Shown here: in pieces, positions 52,324 to 62,110 of the stretch
Layout of the letters: every line of letters begins with the position of its first letter
Position numbering within the stretch: the stretch's first letter is position 1
NCBI GenBank assembly: GCA_905480145.1
Contig: CAJQPA010000008.1
Span: forward strand, 94,015 to 158,014
DNA length: 64,000 nucleotides
Source: an uncultured Flavobacteriales bacterium
GTDB taxonomy: Bacteria; Bacteroidota; Bacteroidia; Flavobacteriales_D; Crocinitomicaceae
Direction: 5' to 3'
Position numbers and translations under genes: made by a program
Notes under the pieces: model-generated
The model's input: the letters and a program-made list of their open reading frames with translations, nothing else
What the model was told of the DNA's origin: nothing
Database searches by the model: none

Positions 52324-55300
52324 ATGCGTATGAAAAAGAACTATTCCTCCTCCATTATATCATTATTCATTGTTTTTATAGTTTTTAATTCTTTAAATGT
52401 AACAGCTCAAATTGATGAGCTGAGAAAAGGTCAAGAGGCTCGGAAGAAAATTTTTAATTCTTCGTCAAAAAATACTAACAATTTTTCTAAACTTTCTTAT
52501 GTAAATCCGTTTATCGGAACAGGAGGACACGGACACACATACCCTGGAGCTACTGCACCTTTTGGCATGATGCAACTGAGTCCTGATACGCGGTTTGATG
52601 GATGGGATGGTTGTTCGGGGTATCACTATTCTGACTCAATTATATATGGATTTTCGCACACACATTTGAGCGGTACTGGGGTGAGTGATTACGGAGACTT
52701 ATTAGTCGTCCCGATGAATGGCAAACCAAAAGTTGATCCTGGTTATTTAACAAAGAAGGGTTATGGGTCAAAATTCTCACACAAACAAGAAGATGCAAGT
52801 CCTGGTTTTTACAGTGTTAAATTATGGGAGGAAGATATTAGCGTTCGTTTGACAGTTACTGAAAGAGCTGGGATGCACGAGTACACTTTCAATAACAAAT
52901 CTGGGAAGAAATTTATTCTACTAGACCTAGATCATAGAGATAAATTATTGGATCAGTCTTTTGAAATTATTGACGAAAATACAATTTCAGGAAAACGAAT
53001 TTCTAAGTCATGGGCTAATGAACAACATTTCTATTTTCACATGGAAACCAATGTTCCTTTTCAAAAGGTACGAAAAATATCAAACAAAGGCCGCAACAAA
53101 CTATTGCTCATTTTTCCAAAATCGACCAAACAAATTATTCTTCGCGTTGGTATGTCTGCCGTAGATGTAACTGGAGCAAAAAACAATTTATACACCGAAA
53201 TAAAACATTGGGCATTCGATGCAACACACAAAATTGTTCGAGCGAAATGGAGTAAAGAATTGGACAAGATTAGTTTCAAAACAAAAGATGGAGAGGTTAT
53301 GACTAATTTCTATTCAGCCCTTTATCATTCCTTCATAGCGCCTAATGTTTTTTCTGATGTTGATGGCAGATACCGTGGGATGGATGGGGATATTCACGAA
53401 TTAGAAAGATCAACAGATCGTATGTATACCGTTTTCTCTCTTTGGGATACCTATCGCGCTACTCATCCGCTTTACACAATTACCCAGGTAAAAAAAACAA
53501 ATCAGTTCATTCAAACATTCTTAAATCAATATGATCAAAGTGGAGATTTACCTGTTTGGGAACTAGCGGGTAATGAGACCGAGTGTATGATTGGATATCA
53601 TAGTGCGTCTGTTATTTCTGATGCTTACTCCAAAGGAATAAGAGATTATGACGTATATAAAGCATTGAACGCCATGATTACCACTTCTCAATTAAACGAA
53701 CACGGCAAAGATGAATTTCAAAAAAATGGCTACATAAACTCTTCAAATGAACCGGAATCTGTATCAAAAACCTTGGAGTATGCCTATGATGAATTTTGTA
53801 TCAATCAAATGATAAATCACCTTAGTAAAAGTAAAGAACAGAAAGTATCTAGTTCAAATTCAGAATTGAACCAATATAATTTCATCAATGTTTTTGACCC
53901 TAGCGTAAAATTTATGCGCGCTCGGAAAAATGGACTTTGGACATCTCCATTTGATCCGTCAGAAGTTAATTTTAATTATACTGAAGCCAATAGCTGGCAA
54001 TATTCTCTATATGCTCCTCATTCAGTAGGGATTCTTCAAGATTTGATTGGAGGGAAAAAGAAGTTTGAGAATTGGCTAGACCTATTATTCACTACTAACT
54101 CCAAGCTTGAAGGACGTCATCAGGTGGACATCACTGGACTTATAGGTCAATATGCACATGGTAATGAACCTTCTCACCACATGGCTTATTTATATAACTA
54201 TACCGACTCCCCGGAGAAAACACAAGAATATACAGACCAGATTTTTAGAGAAATGTACAGTAACAAACCCGATGGTTTATCAGGAAATGAAGATTGTGGC
54301 CAAATGTCTTCATGGTATGTCTTAAGTGCAATGGGAATATATCAAATTGCTCCGGGAAACCCTTACTATGATTTTGGGAGGCCGCTAATGGATGAAGTCA
54401 CTATATATTTAGAGAACAAAAAAAAATTCAAAATTATTGCAAGAAACAATTCTGAAAAAGCGATGTATATCCAATCTATTACTCTTAATGGTGTCAATAT
54501 TGATAGAAAATATATTTCTCATGAAGAAATCATGGCTGGTGGGGTATTAGAATTTAGAATGGGTCCAAAAATCAATAAGGAATATAGAAATTATGAGCAC
54601 GCTCCTACTCTATCCGCTTATCCTGAAAGTTTTGTTCCCGTTCCATTTTTCACGAACACTTCTCCTGTTTTTGAAGATTCTATTTTGGCTGATTTATCTA
54701 TAGTAAATCCGTCAAAGCATCAAATTCTTTATCAAATAGAAAAAACTGGATGGCAGCCCTTTAATGAACCTTTTTACATCTCAACGAATACTCAGATTTC
54801 GGCAAAAGGGCAAACGAACAAATTTGAAAGTAGCCTTATTACTCAAGACTTTATCAAATTGGACAAAACTGTTACTTTGAAATTAAACGCTACTTATGCC
54901 GAGCAATATGCTGCAGGTGGTGATAATGCATTGATTGATGGTGTACATGGAAAGTCTGAATATCGAACTGGGGATTGGCAAGGTTATTCTGGAGAAGATT
55001 TTGAAGCAATCATTACATTTGACAAACCAAGAATTATAAACAGTGTACAGGTTGGTTTCTTGGAAGACATGAATGCTTGGATTTTTAACCCGAAAGAAGT
55101 CTCTATTGAAATATCAACGGATGGGATAAATTACATTTCACAGGATAAAATCATAATAGATCCGACGAGTAAAGAAAAGATGACCCCAAATTTCAATAAA
55201 ATCAATCTGAAAGTAGAAAGTGTTCAACCTATATTAAATGTGAGAATAAAAGCTCTTAACTTTGGTGTATGTCCTGATTGGCATCTCGGGGCAGGCGGCA

Positions 55301-55338
55301 AAACTTGGATGTTTCTAGATGAAATTGTTTGCGAATAG
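52324..55338 (+). CDS. GH92 family alpha-mannosidase with C-terminal carbohydrate-binding-like domains
   Basis: 1004 residues with a signal peptide (ends VTAQ, about 29). A GH92 core begins at LSYVNPFIGTGGHGHTYPGATAPFGMMQLSPDTR and continues to about residue 760, including YTVFSLWDTYRATHPLYT and GNEDCGQMSSWYVLSAMGIYQIAPG, the family's conserved blocks. GH92 enzymes are calcium-dependent exo-acting alpha-mannosidases. A linker/chitobiase-C-like region (about 765-850) and an F5/8-type discoidin domain (about 860-1000: AEQYAAGGDNALIDG ... WIFNPKEVSIEISTDG) follow. No T9SS tail and no SusCD pair are adjacent. ATG 52330 is a possible alternative start. Confidence 0.93.
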   Translation: MRMKKNYSSSIISLFIVFIVFNSLNVTAQIDELRKGQEARKKIFNSSSKNTNNFSKLSYVNPFIGTGGHGHTYPGATAPFGMMQLSPDTRFDGWDGCSGYHYSDSIIYGFSHTHLSGTGVSDYGDLLVVPMNGKPKVDPGYLTKKGYGSKFSHKQEDASPGFYSVKLWEEDISVRLTVTERAGMHEYTFNNKSGKKFILLDLDHRDKLLDQSFEIIDENTISGKRISKSWANEQHFYFHMETNVPFQKVRKISNKGRNKLLLIFPKSTKQIILRVGMSAVDVTGAKNNLYTEIKHWAFDATHKIVRAKWSKELDKISFKTKDGEVMTNFYSALYHSFIAPNVFSDVDGRYRGMDGDIHELERSTDRMYTVFSLWDTYRATHPLYTITQVKKTNQFIQTFLNQYDQSGDLPVWELAGNETECMIGYHSASVISDAYSKGIRDYDVYKALNAMITTSQLNEHGKDEFQKNGYINSSNEPESVSKTLEYAYDEFCINQMINHLSKSKEQKVSSSNSELNQYNFINVFDPSVKFMRARKNGLWTSPFDPSEVNFNYTEANSWQYSLYAPHSVGILQDLIGGKKKFENWLDLLFTTNSKLEGRHQVDITGLIGQYAHGNEPSHHMAYLYNYTDSPEKTQEYTDQIFREMYSNKPDGLSGNEDCGQMSSWYVLSAMGIYQIAPGNPYYDFGRPLMDEVTIYLENKKKFKIIARNNSEKAMYIQSITLNGVNIDRKYISHEEIMAGGVLEFRMGPKINKEYRNYEHAPTLSAYPESFVPVPFFTNTSPVFEDSILADLSIVNPSKHQILYQIEKTGWQPFNEPFYISTNTQISAKGQTNKFESSLITQDFIKLDKTVTLKLNATYAEQYAAGGDNALIDGVHGKSEYRTGDWQGYSGEDFEAIITFDKPRIINSVQVGFLEDMNAWIFNPKEVSIEISTDGINYISQDKIIIDPTSKEKMTPNFNKINLKVESVQPILNVRIKALNFGVCPDWHLGAGGKTWMFLDEIVCE

Positions 55339-55341
55339 TGA

Positions 55342-58300
55342 TTACTTCAATTTATATTCTAAATCTAGTTGCTCTAAGCCAGAAAACAAGGCTTTACAAG
55401 GATCAACCTTCACTGTTTTAGAAGGTAAGCCAACGTTTATGTCACCTAGACTATCGTAAATTGTAATGTGTAAACCACAGCTACCTACATTATCAAGAAA
55501 TAAAGCATTTAAGTCGGAAATCATAGGTTGGTCAAGCGCTGAAGTAGAAATTCTTAAACGCACTTCCTTTGCTCTATTTTCCTTGAGATTGTGCAATAAA
55601 TCAATGGAGTGTATGATGAATTCAAGCTTTTTCCATTTCGGAGAAAGATCTATTCTTCCTTTGACGGTAACAAATGTTCCGGCTTTATGAAAGTGTTCAT
55701 ACTTCAAATAATCTTCACGCCACAAGAATAACTTATGTGAATCATTATAATCTTCCAATACAAGTGTTCCAAAAGGATCTCCCTTTCGAGTGGTCCTATG
55801 CTCTCCTTCTGTTATTACAGCTGGAATCAAAATGTCTTTTCCTCGATATTGTTCTAGGTCATTGAGCATTGTAACGCTTCCATTGCAGAATGCATCTATC
55901 TCCATTTTAAAATCATCTAATGGGTGCCCGGATATATATATTCCTACGACTTCTTTTTCTTTATTCAGCGCGTATATGTTACCCCACTCTTCCGCTTCTG
56001 GAATAATTGGCTCTGGCAGTGTTGCTCCTCCTTCACCACCAAACAAGGAAGCTTGATTAGAGTTCTCACTATCCTGAAAACCTGATCCAAATCGAATTAC
56101 ATTCTCAAGAAAGGTTCTACTATTCGTGTCTTCTTGAAAATATTGAGCTCTGTGAACTTTACCAAAAGAATCAAACCCACCTGCATAGGCTAAACTTTCA
56201 AATGCTTTCTTCGAACACACCCTAAGGTTTATACGTTTAGCCAAATCAAACACATCTTTATAATCACCAGATTTTTCTCTTTCTTCAATTAGCGCCTCTA
56301 TCGGAGCAGCTCCGAGGCCTTTTATCGCCCCAAGACCAAAACGAATTGCTCCAGATTTATTTACTGTAAATTGATAATTCGACTCATTCACATCAGGTCC
56401 AAAAACATCTAATTTCATACGTCGACACTCTTCCATAAAGAAAGTCACCTGCTTGATGTCATTCATATTGTTACTCAATACAGAAGCCATATATTCTGCT
56501 GGATGATTCGCTTTTAAATAGGCTGTTTGATATGCGATCCATGCGTAACAAGTAGAATGAGACTTATTGAAGGCGTATGAGGCAAAAGCTTCCCAATCTT
56601 TCCAAATTTTCTCCAGTGCATCAACGTTATGACCATTTTCACCGCCTCGCTCTAAGAATGCCGGTTTCATTTTATCAAGAATGTACTTCTGTTTCTTACC
56701 CATGGCCTTACGAAGGGTATCGGCCTCACCTTTAGTAAAACCAGCTAGCTTTTGAGAAAGAAGCATTACTTGCTCTTGGTAAACCGTAATTCCATACGTT
56801 TCACTCAGGTATTCCTCGCAAGCATCAACATCATAAACAATCTCCTCTTCGCCATGAGCTCTTTTGATAAATGAAGGAATATATTCAATTGGTCCAGGTC
56901 GATACAAAGCATTCATGGCAATCAAATCCGCAAATACAGTTGGTTTCAACTCACGCATGTACTTCTGCATTCCGGCAGACTCATATTGGAATATACCTAC
57001 CGTCTCGCCTCTTTGGAAAAGCTCATATGTTTTCTCGTCATCAATCGGAAATTGATCAGGATCTAAATCTAACCCTTTTGTCCTTTTAACATTGGCTACT
57101 GCGTGTTTAATCAATGTTAAAGTTTTAAGACCTAAAAAATCCATCTTCAACAGTCCCGCATCTTCAGCTACGGAGTTATCAAACTGCGTGCAAAACATTC
57201 CGGTATCCTTTGCTAAAGCAACAGGCACATAATTCGTTATATCGTCAGGTGTAATGATCACTCCACAGGCATGAATTCCAGTATTTCTAACGGAACCTTC
57301 AAGCTGAACGGCTTGCTGAATAACTTTAGATGAAAGTCCATCTCCCTCAGCAATTTGTTTTAATTCATTCGCTCGATTAATGTCATCTTGGTTATTCTTT
57401 AACTTTTCTCTCAATTCCAAATCAGTCAAGCCGAATATTTTCGCCAACTTCAAATCAGGAACAAGCTTTGCTATTCTATCTGCTTCTGAAAGTGGCAAAT
57501 CTAAGACCCTAGAAACGTCCCTAATCGAAGATTTAGCAGCCATGGTACCGTAAGTAATAATTTGCGCTACCTGATTAGATCCATACTTCTCAATAACCCA
57601 CTCTATAACAAGGCCCCGACCCTCATCATCAAAATCAATATCAATATCAGGCATTGAAACACGATCCGGATTTAAGAAACGCTCAAAAAGCAAATCATAT
57701 TTAATCGGATCAATATTCGTAATATAGGTGCAATATGCAACAACAGATCCCGCTGCCGATCCACGTCCAGGCCCGACCGAAACACCCATTTTTCGAGCAG
57801 CATGAATAAAATCTTGCACAATCAAAAAATAACCAGGATACCCTGTATTGGCAATAACTGACAATTCGAAGTCAAGACGTTCCTTTATCTCATCTGTTAT
57901 TTCTTCATATCTATCCTTGGCTCCCTCATATGTTAAATGGCGTAAATAGTTATTCTCACCGCGCTTACCACCATCCTCATTATCAGCTTTATCTTGAAAC
58001 TCTTCTGGAATATCAAAAGCTGGCAGAAGTACCTCTCTTGCTAATGGGTAATGCTCGCACTGTTCAATAATTTGATCAATCGATTCAATGGCCTCAGGAA
58101 GATCAAGAAACAACCGTTTCATCTCATCTTGGGTCTTGAAATAATACTCGTCATTGTCAAGTGCATATCTAAAACCTCGCCCACGTCCTTTTGGTGTGTT
58201 TACAAGTTCATTATCCTTAACGCAAAGCAATAAGTCATGGGACTCAGAGTCCTCCTTATCAATATAATACGTATTATTAGTAGCAATCAATCGGACATCG

Positions 58301-59703
58301 TGTTTTTTAGCTAAACTTATCAGTGTCTCATTTACGCGACGCTCATTTTCCTGACCGTGACGCATTAACTCAACATATAAATCGCTCTTAAAAATAGACT
58401 TCCACCAAATTAGTGCTTCTTCCGCTTGCTTCTCACCAACATTTAAAACTAAGCTAGGAACTTCACCATAAAGATTACCTGTTAGCACTACGATATCACT
58501 GCTATATTCTTCAATTAACTTTTTATCAATACGCGGAACATAGTACATTCCATCAGTATAAGCTTTAGAAGCAAGCTTAATCATGTTTTGATATCCCTTG
58601 AAATTCTTTGCTAAGAATACAACTTGATACCCATTATCCTTATTCTTTTTATCGGTATGATCCTTACAGACATTGAATTCACAGCCAATAATTGGCATTA
58701 TTTCATTTTGATTGAACTCTTCACCAGCAGCTTCTGCCGTTGCACGTTGCTCTTTTACATTTTTATTAAAATCAGATACGGCTTTTTCAAAATGGAAAGC
58801 AGCCATCATGTTTCCTGTATCAGTCAATGCTACCGCTTTCATATTTAATGCTCCAGCTTTTTTTACTAATGCATTAACATTGATTGTAGATTGAAGAATT
58901 GAAAATTGCGTATGATTGTGAAGATGCGCAAAAGAAAAGTCTTTAAGACTATCCAACGCCCCATCATCAGCAACATCTGGAATATCGCTCACATTGGCAT
59001 GTGAACTCAATTTTGCACTTTCTTCCTTGAGGTTTAAATGTACAAGTCCAATCAATTCAATTGGCTCAGGATTAGCTCGAATAAAGTCTTCTAAATACTG
59101 TTCTTCTTGTTGCAGTTGATCCGCTGTAAAACTTTTTATCCGAATTAACTCAAGGAAACATCTTGTGGTAGCCTCAACATCAGCCGTAGCATTATGCGCC
59201 TCAGAAAAACCTACTTGAAACAAGTGTTTGTGAAGTTCTGATAAAGTAGGTAGTTTAAATTTACCACCTCTACCTCCAGGTAATTGACACATTTGAGCCG
59301 TAACCTCCGTACAAGTGTCCAGAACAGCCATTTTACCCATTGGTGTCTCCATCTCTAATCGATGGTATTCACAACCCCAAACATTTAAATCAAACTTAAC
59401 GTTTTGTCCGACGACGAATTCAGCTTTGGATAACGCTATATTGAACTCTTGTAGAACAGATTCTAAATCAACACCTTGATCTTCTGCAAGCTCTGTCGAG
59501 ATGCCATGAATTTGCTCAGCATCATATGGGATATTGTAACCCTCTGGTTTTATCAGATAGTCTTTGCTTTCAAGCAGAACTCCCATATCGTCATGTAATT
59601 GCCAGGCAATCTGAACAACACGAGGCCAATTATCGGTATCGGTTATTGGAGCATTCCAATTGCGTGGAAGCCCTGTTGTTTCAGTATCAAATATAATATA
59701 CAT
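55342..59703 (-). CDS. dnaE: DNA polymerase III alpha subunit with fused N-terminal exonuclease
   Basis: 1453 residues, the replicative polymerase. The N-terminal domain (about 1-195) is a DnaQ/ExoIII-type 3'-5' exonuclease: IFDTETTGL with D6 and E8, HGIS, VGQNVKFDLN, and HNATADVEAT. A PHP domain starts at about 255 (FAHLHNHTQFSIL), then the polymerase core with the catalytic PDIDIDFDDEGRG (about 685-695), the GPGRGSAAG and VYQEQVMLLSQKLAGFTKGEAD blocks, and a C-terminal OB region. ATG 59703 gives MYIIFDTETTG; an upstream ATG at 59757 adds a non-conserved leader. Confidence 0.95.
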   Translation of the reverse strand: MYIIFDTETTGLPRNWNAPITDTDNWPRVVQIAWQLHDDMGVLLESKDYLIKPEGYNIPYDAEQIHGISTELAEDQGVDLESVLQEFNIALSKAEFVVGQNVKFDLNVWGCEYHRLEMETPMGKMAVLDTCTEVTAQMCQLPGGRGGKFKLPTLSELHKHLFQVGFSEAHNATADVEATTRCFLELIRIKSFTADQLQQEEQYLEDFIRANPEPIELIGLVHLNLKEESAKLSSHANVSDIPDVADDGALDSLKDFSFAHLHNHTQFSILQSTINVNALVKKAGALNMKAVALTDTGNMMAAFHFEKAVSDFNKNVKEQRATAEAAGEEFNQNEIMPIIGCEFNVCKDHTDKKNKDNGYQVVFLAKNFKGYQNMIKLASKAYTDGMYYVPRIDKKLIEEYSSDIVVLTGNLYGEVPSLVLNVGEKQAEEALIWWKSIFKSDLYVELMRHGQENERRVNETLISLAKKHDVRLIATNNTYYIDKEDSESHDLLLCVKDNELVNTPKGRGRGFRYALDNDEYYFKTQDEMKRLFLDLPEAIESIDQIIEQCEHYPLAREVLLPAFDIPEEFQDKADNEDGGKRGENNYLRHLTYEGAKDRYEEITDEIKERLDFELSVIANTGYPGYFLIVQDFIHAARKMGVSVGPGRGSAAGSVVAYCTYITNIDPIKYDLLFERFLNPDRVSMPDIDIDFDDEGRGLVIEWVIEKYGSNQVAQIITYGTMAAKSSIRDVSRVLDLPLSEADRIAKLVPDLKLAKIFGLTDLELREKLKNNQDDINRANELKQIAEGDGLSSKVIQQAVQLEGSVRNTGIHACGVIITPDDITNYVPVALAKDTGMFCTQFDNSVAEDAGLLKMDFLGLKTLTLIKHAVANVKRTKGLDLDPDQFPIDDEKTYELFQRGETVGIFQYESAGMQKYMRELKPTVFADLIAMNALYRPGPIEYIPSFIKRAHGEEEIVYDVDACEEYLSETYGITVYQEQVMLLSQKLAGFTKGEADTLRKAMGKKQKYILDKMKPAFLERGGENGHNVDALEKIWKDWEAFASYAFNKSHSTCYAWIAYQTAYLKANHPAEYMASVLSNNMNDIKQVTFFMEECRRMKLDVFGPDVNESNYQFTVNKSGAIRFGLGAIKGLGAAPIEALIEEREKSGDYKDVFDLAKRINLRVCSKKAFESLAYAGGFDSFGKVHRAQYFQEDTNSRTFLENVIRFGSGFQDSENSNQASLFGGEGGATLPEPIIPEAEEWGNIYALNKEKEVVGIYISGHPLDDFKMEIDAFCNGSVTMLNDLEQYRGKDILIPAVITEGEHRTTRKGDPFGTLVLEDYNDSHKLFLWREDYLKYEHFHKAGTFVTVKGRIDLSPKWKKLEFIIHSIDLLHNLKENRAKEVRLRISTSALDQPMISDLNALFLDNVGSCGLHITIYDSLGDINVGLPSKTVKVDPCKALFSGLEQLDLEYKLK

Positions 59704-59829
59704 GGAATGCGATGAATTAGAAGCAATAAAGTTAAGAAGAAATGAAGTTATTGGCAATCAATTTCACAACGAAATATCAACATTGAATTAACACTGCTTA
59801 CCCGAACATTTTTCAATCTGAAAATAGAG

Positions 59830-60288
59830 CTATTCTTTCCTCAACTTTATAAATTCCTTTATTTTCTCATTCTCAATAAGGACGGTTAAATTGTAATACT
59901 CAATCCTCCATTCTCCTTTCTTTTTAATCATTATTCCGCTGCCTCTGCAACCCTCCATCCAAGTGTCCAAATCTTCATCAAACCAAGCTACTTTTTTATT
60001 CTTAGAAAATTGCCAATTTCTATTTGATGCTTTAAAATCCCAGGCGGCACCTTTATCAAAATAGGGCTTTGAAAAGGACGCAAACTCTTTCTTACCCCAA
60101 CGTTCTCCAGGCGCAGTTCCAAGAAAAATAAACGCTTCTGTCATAGGTCCAAAATAACTGTCAAAATCAGCATTTGACGCTGCGAGATGCCAATCATCAA
60201 CGATTGTGTTCAATGTTGAAATTTTTTCTTCAGGTTTTAAAAAGGATAGTAAACAAAATGATAGGGCAATAAAAAACAGATTTCGCAT
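59830..60288 (-). CDS. NTF2-like/DUF4440-type exported small protein
   Basis: 152 residues with an N-terminal hydrophobic signal (MRNLFFIALSFCLLSFL). The mature part has the SnoaL/NTF2-like cone pattern: VDDWHLAASNADFDSYFGPMTEAFIFLGTAPGERWGKKEFASF, then a beta-sheet with DEDLDTWMEGCRGSG and a C-terminal KKKGEWRIEYYNLTV. No catalytic role can be read from it. It lies between dnaE (127 bp downstream) and the S8 peptidase terminator. Confidence 0.8.
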   Translation of the reverse strand: MRNLFFIALSFCLLSFLKPEEKISTLNTIVDDWHLAASNADFDSYFGPMTEAFIFLGTAPGERWGKKEFASFSKPYFDKGAAWDFKASNRNWQFSKNKKVAWFDEDLDTWMEGCRGSGIMIKKKGEWRIEYYNLTVLIENEKIKEFIKLRKE

Positions 60289-60315
60289 GAATATAATTTT
60301 TTATTAAAGATAAAA

Positions 60316-60344
60316 AAGGGTTGCATACAAAGTATACAACCCTT
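60316..60344 (-). terminator. Rho-independent terminator of the S8 peptidase gene
   Basis: Stem AAGGGTTG/CAACCCTT extended by CATAC/GTATA-like pairing around an AAA loop (one mismatch), followed by six Ts on the minus strand. The T-run merges with TATCTTTA, a near-consensus -7 box ahead of the next gene. Confidence 0.8.
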
Positions 60345-60364
60345 CTAATAATTTTATATTTTGA

Positions 60365-61990
60365 TTATTTAGACTCTTCCAACTCTAAACATTTTTTCAC
60401 CGCTTCATACAAGTTAATTACTCCACCTGTAACAGATAAAGTACTGAAGTCAACCGTATCCGCTTCAACGCCTGGACCATGCTCTCCACCAGGTTTGATA
60501 TGAGACTCTCCAGAATAAGAAGTCGATGTTTCTAAAAGAACTGTTTTGATTTCTTTCATTGACATCGCTGGGAAATAAGACTTCAACATTGCTGCAGCAC
60601 CTGCAACCATTGGACAAGCCATAGATGTTCCTTGAATTGTAGCGTAATCACTTTGAGGAACTGAATTATAAATTTCAGAGCCAGGAGCAAATACATCAAC
60701 TCCAAATTGTCCGTAGTTTGAGAATGAAGAAACAACTTCACCTTTGTTATTTTTAGTAGAAGAACCAATTGTTAAGAAATGGTCTAATTTCTTAGTCTGA
60801 AAAGAATACATATATGTTGGGAAATTAGGCTCCGAATCAATGTCCTTATTGTCATTTCCTGCTGCATGAACCATCAATACACCTTTTGCATCAGCATACT
60901 GAAAGGCCGCATAAACTTCTTTTTGATGCGGAGAATAAGCTTTTCCAAAAGACATGTTAATCACTTCTGCCCCATTGTCAACTGCATAACGAATCGCTAA
61001 AGCAATATCTTTATCAGCTTCATCGCCATTAGGCACTGCACGTATAGACATTAACAAAACGTCATTCGCAACACCATCAGCGCCAAGGTCATTCCCTCTA
61101 ATTGCTCCTACAATACCGCCTACATGAGTCCCGTGAAATGCATCTGGCCCTTCAACATTGTTGTTACCATAAGTAACATCAGAAAAATCATCTGGATTGT
61201 CTCCAACCAAAGCTCTACCATCATGATCAACGTTCAAATGAATGTTAATTGTAGATTTAAAATGATCCACACCACCTTGCAAACCAGCTTTAGACAAAGA
61301 ACCATTTTTAATTAAAATGGCCATCCTCTTCATTTGAGCATCTTGCGATCCAGGAGCAACTTTCCAACTTTTCAAATCTTTCATTGTGTACTCATTGTTA
61401 TTCAATGCTTTACCAACATATGTAGGAACGTTATCAATCATTGCTGGTAACATAACTTCATAGTACTGAAGATTTCCTTTCGCCGCAGCTAATTCTGATT
61501 CGACTTCTTCCTTAACTTTTTGGTACAAAACAAATTCTGCAGCTTCTTCTTCATTTGAAATTATGACATCTTTCCCGTCATATTTCTTTTTCAACTTTGC
61601 ATAGATTCTTGTTTTCTCTAGACGGATATCATTTGCATTCTCTCCATTCGCATTTCCAAGAAAGTTCCAGCCATGAACATCATCGATGTAACCATTATTA
61701 TCATCATCAATTCCATTTCCAGCAATCTCACCTTTATTCACCCAAATTTTACCGGCCAAATCTTTATGCTCGATATCCATTCCAGAATCAATAATCGCAA
61801 CGACAACTGTTTTTGAGGTACGGTTTTTCACTTTTTTGTAAGCCTTCTCTGTATTCATACCGGCTTTGCCACCGTTATACCAATTCAACACTTTTTTATC
61901 TACAGATTCTTCTGCTTGCTGAGAATAAGACACACCAGCCAAAGCCACTGCACACAATCCTAAAGTTAATTTCAATCTAATGTTATTCAT
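60365..61990 (-). CDS. S8 (subtilisin) family serine peptidase
   Basis: 541 residues with a signal peptide (ending GVSYSQ, about 24). The catalytic triad is intact: D68 (VVAIIDSGMD), H286 (AFHGTHVGG), S456 (IQGTSMACP), with oxyanion Asn N379 (HAAGNDN). An insertion of about 165 residues (about 115-280), largely helical, separates Asp and His. There is no T9SS tail, so it is likely periplasmic or secreted by another route. It is divergent from a second, different S8 peptidase, 120 bp away. Confidence 0.94.
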   Translation of the reverse strand: MNNIRLKLTLGLCAVALAGVSYSQQAEESVDKKVLNWYNGGKAGMNTEKAYKKVKNRTSKTVVVAIIDSGMDIEHKDLAGKIWVNKGEIAGNGIDDDNNGYIDDVHGWNFLGNANGENANDIRLEKTRIYAKLKKKYDGKDVIISNEEEAAEFVLYQKVKEEVESELAAAKGNLQYYEVMLPAMIDNVPTYVGKALNNNEYTMKDLKSWKVAPGSQDAQMKRMAILIKNGSLSKAGLQGGVDHFKSTINIHLNVDHDGRALVGDNPDDFSDVTYGNNNVEGPDAFHGTHVGGIVGAIRGNDLGADGVANDVLLMSIRAVPNGDEADKDIALAIRYAVDNGAEVINMSFGKAYSPHQKEVYAAFQYADAKGVLMVHAAGNDNKDIDSEPNFPTYMYSFQTKKLDHFLTIGSSTKNNKGEVVSSFSNYGQFGVDVFAPGSEIYNSVPQSDYATIQGTSMACPMVAGAAAMLKSYFPAMSMKEIKTVLLETSTSYSGESHIKPGGEHGPGVEADTVDFSTLSVTGGVINLYEAVKKCLELEESK

Positions 61991-62110
61991 CTCTGTTTGT
62001 TTAATTACAATTTAATTCGTCAATGTAAAATTAAAATTATTATTTTGTTTAGGTACTTTTAACAACTGTTCGGCGACTTCTTTCGTCTATACGGTATAAA
62101 ACACTTACAA

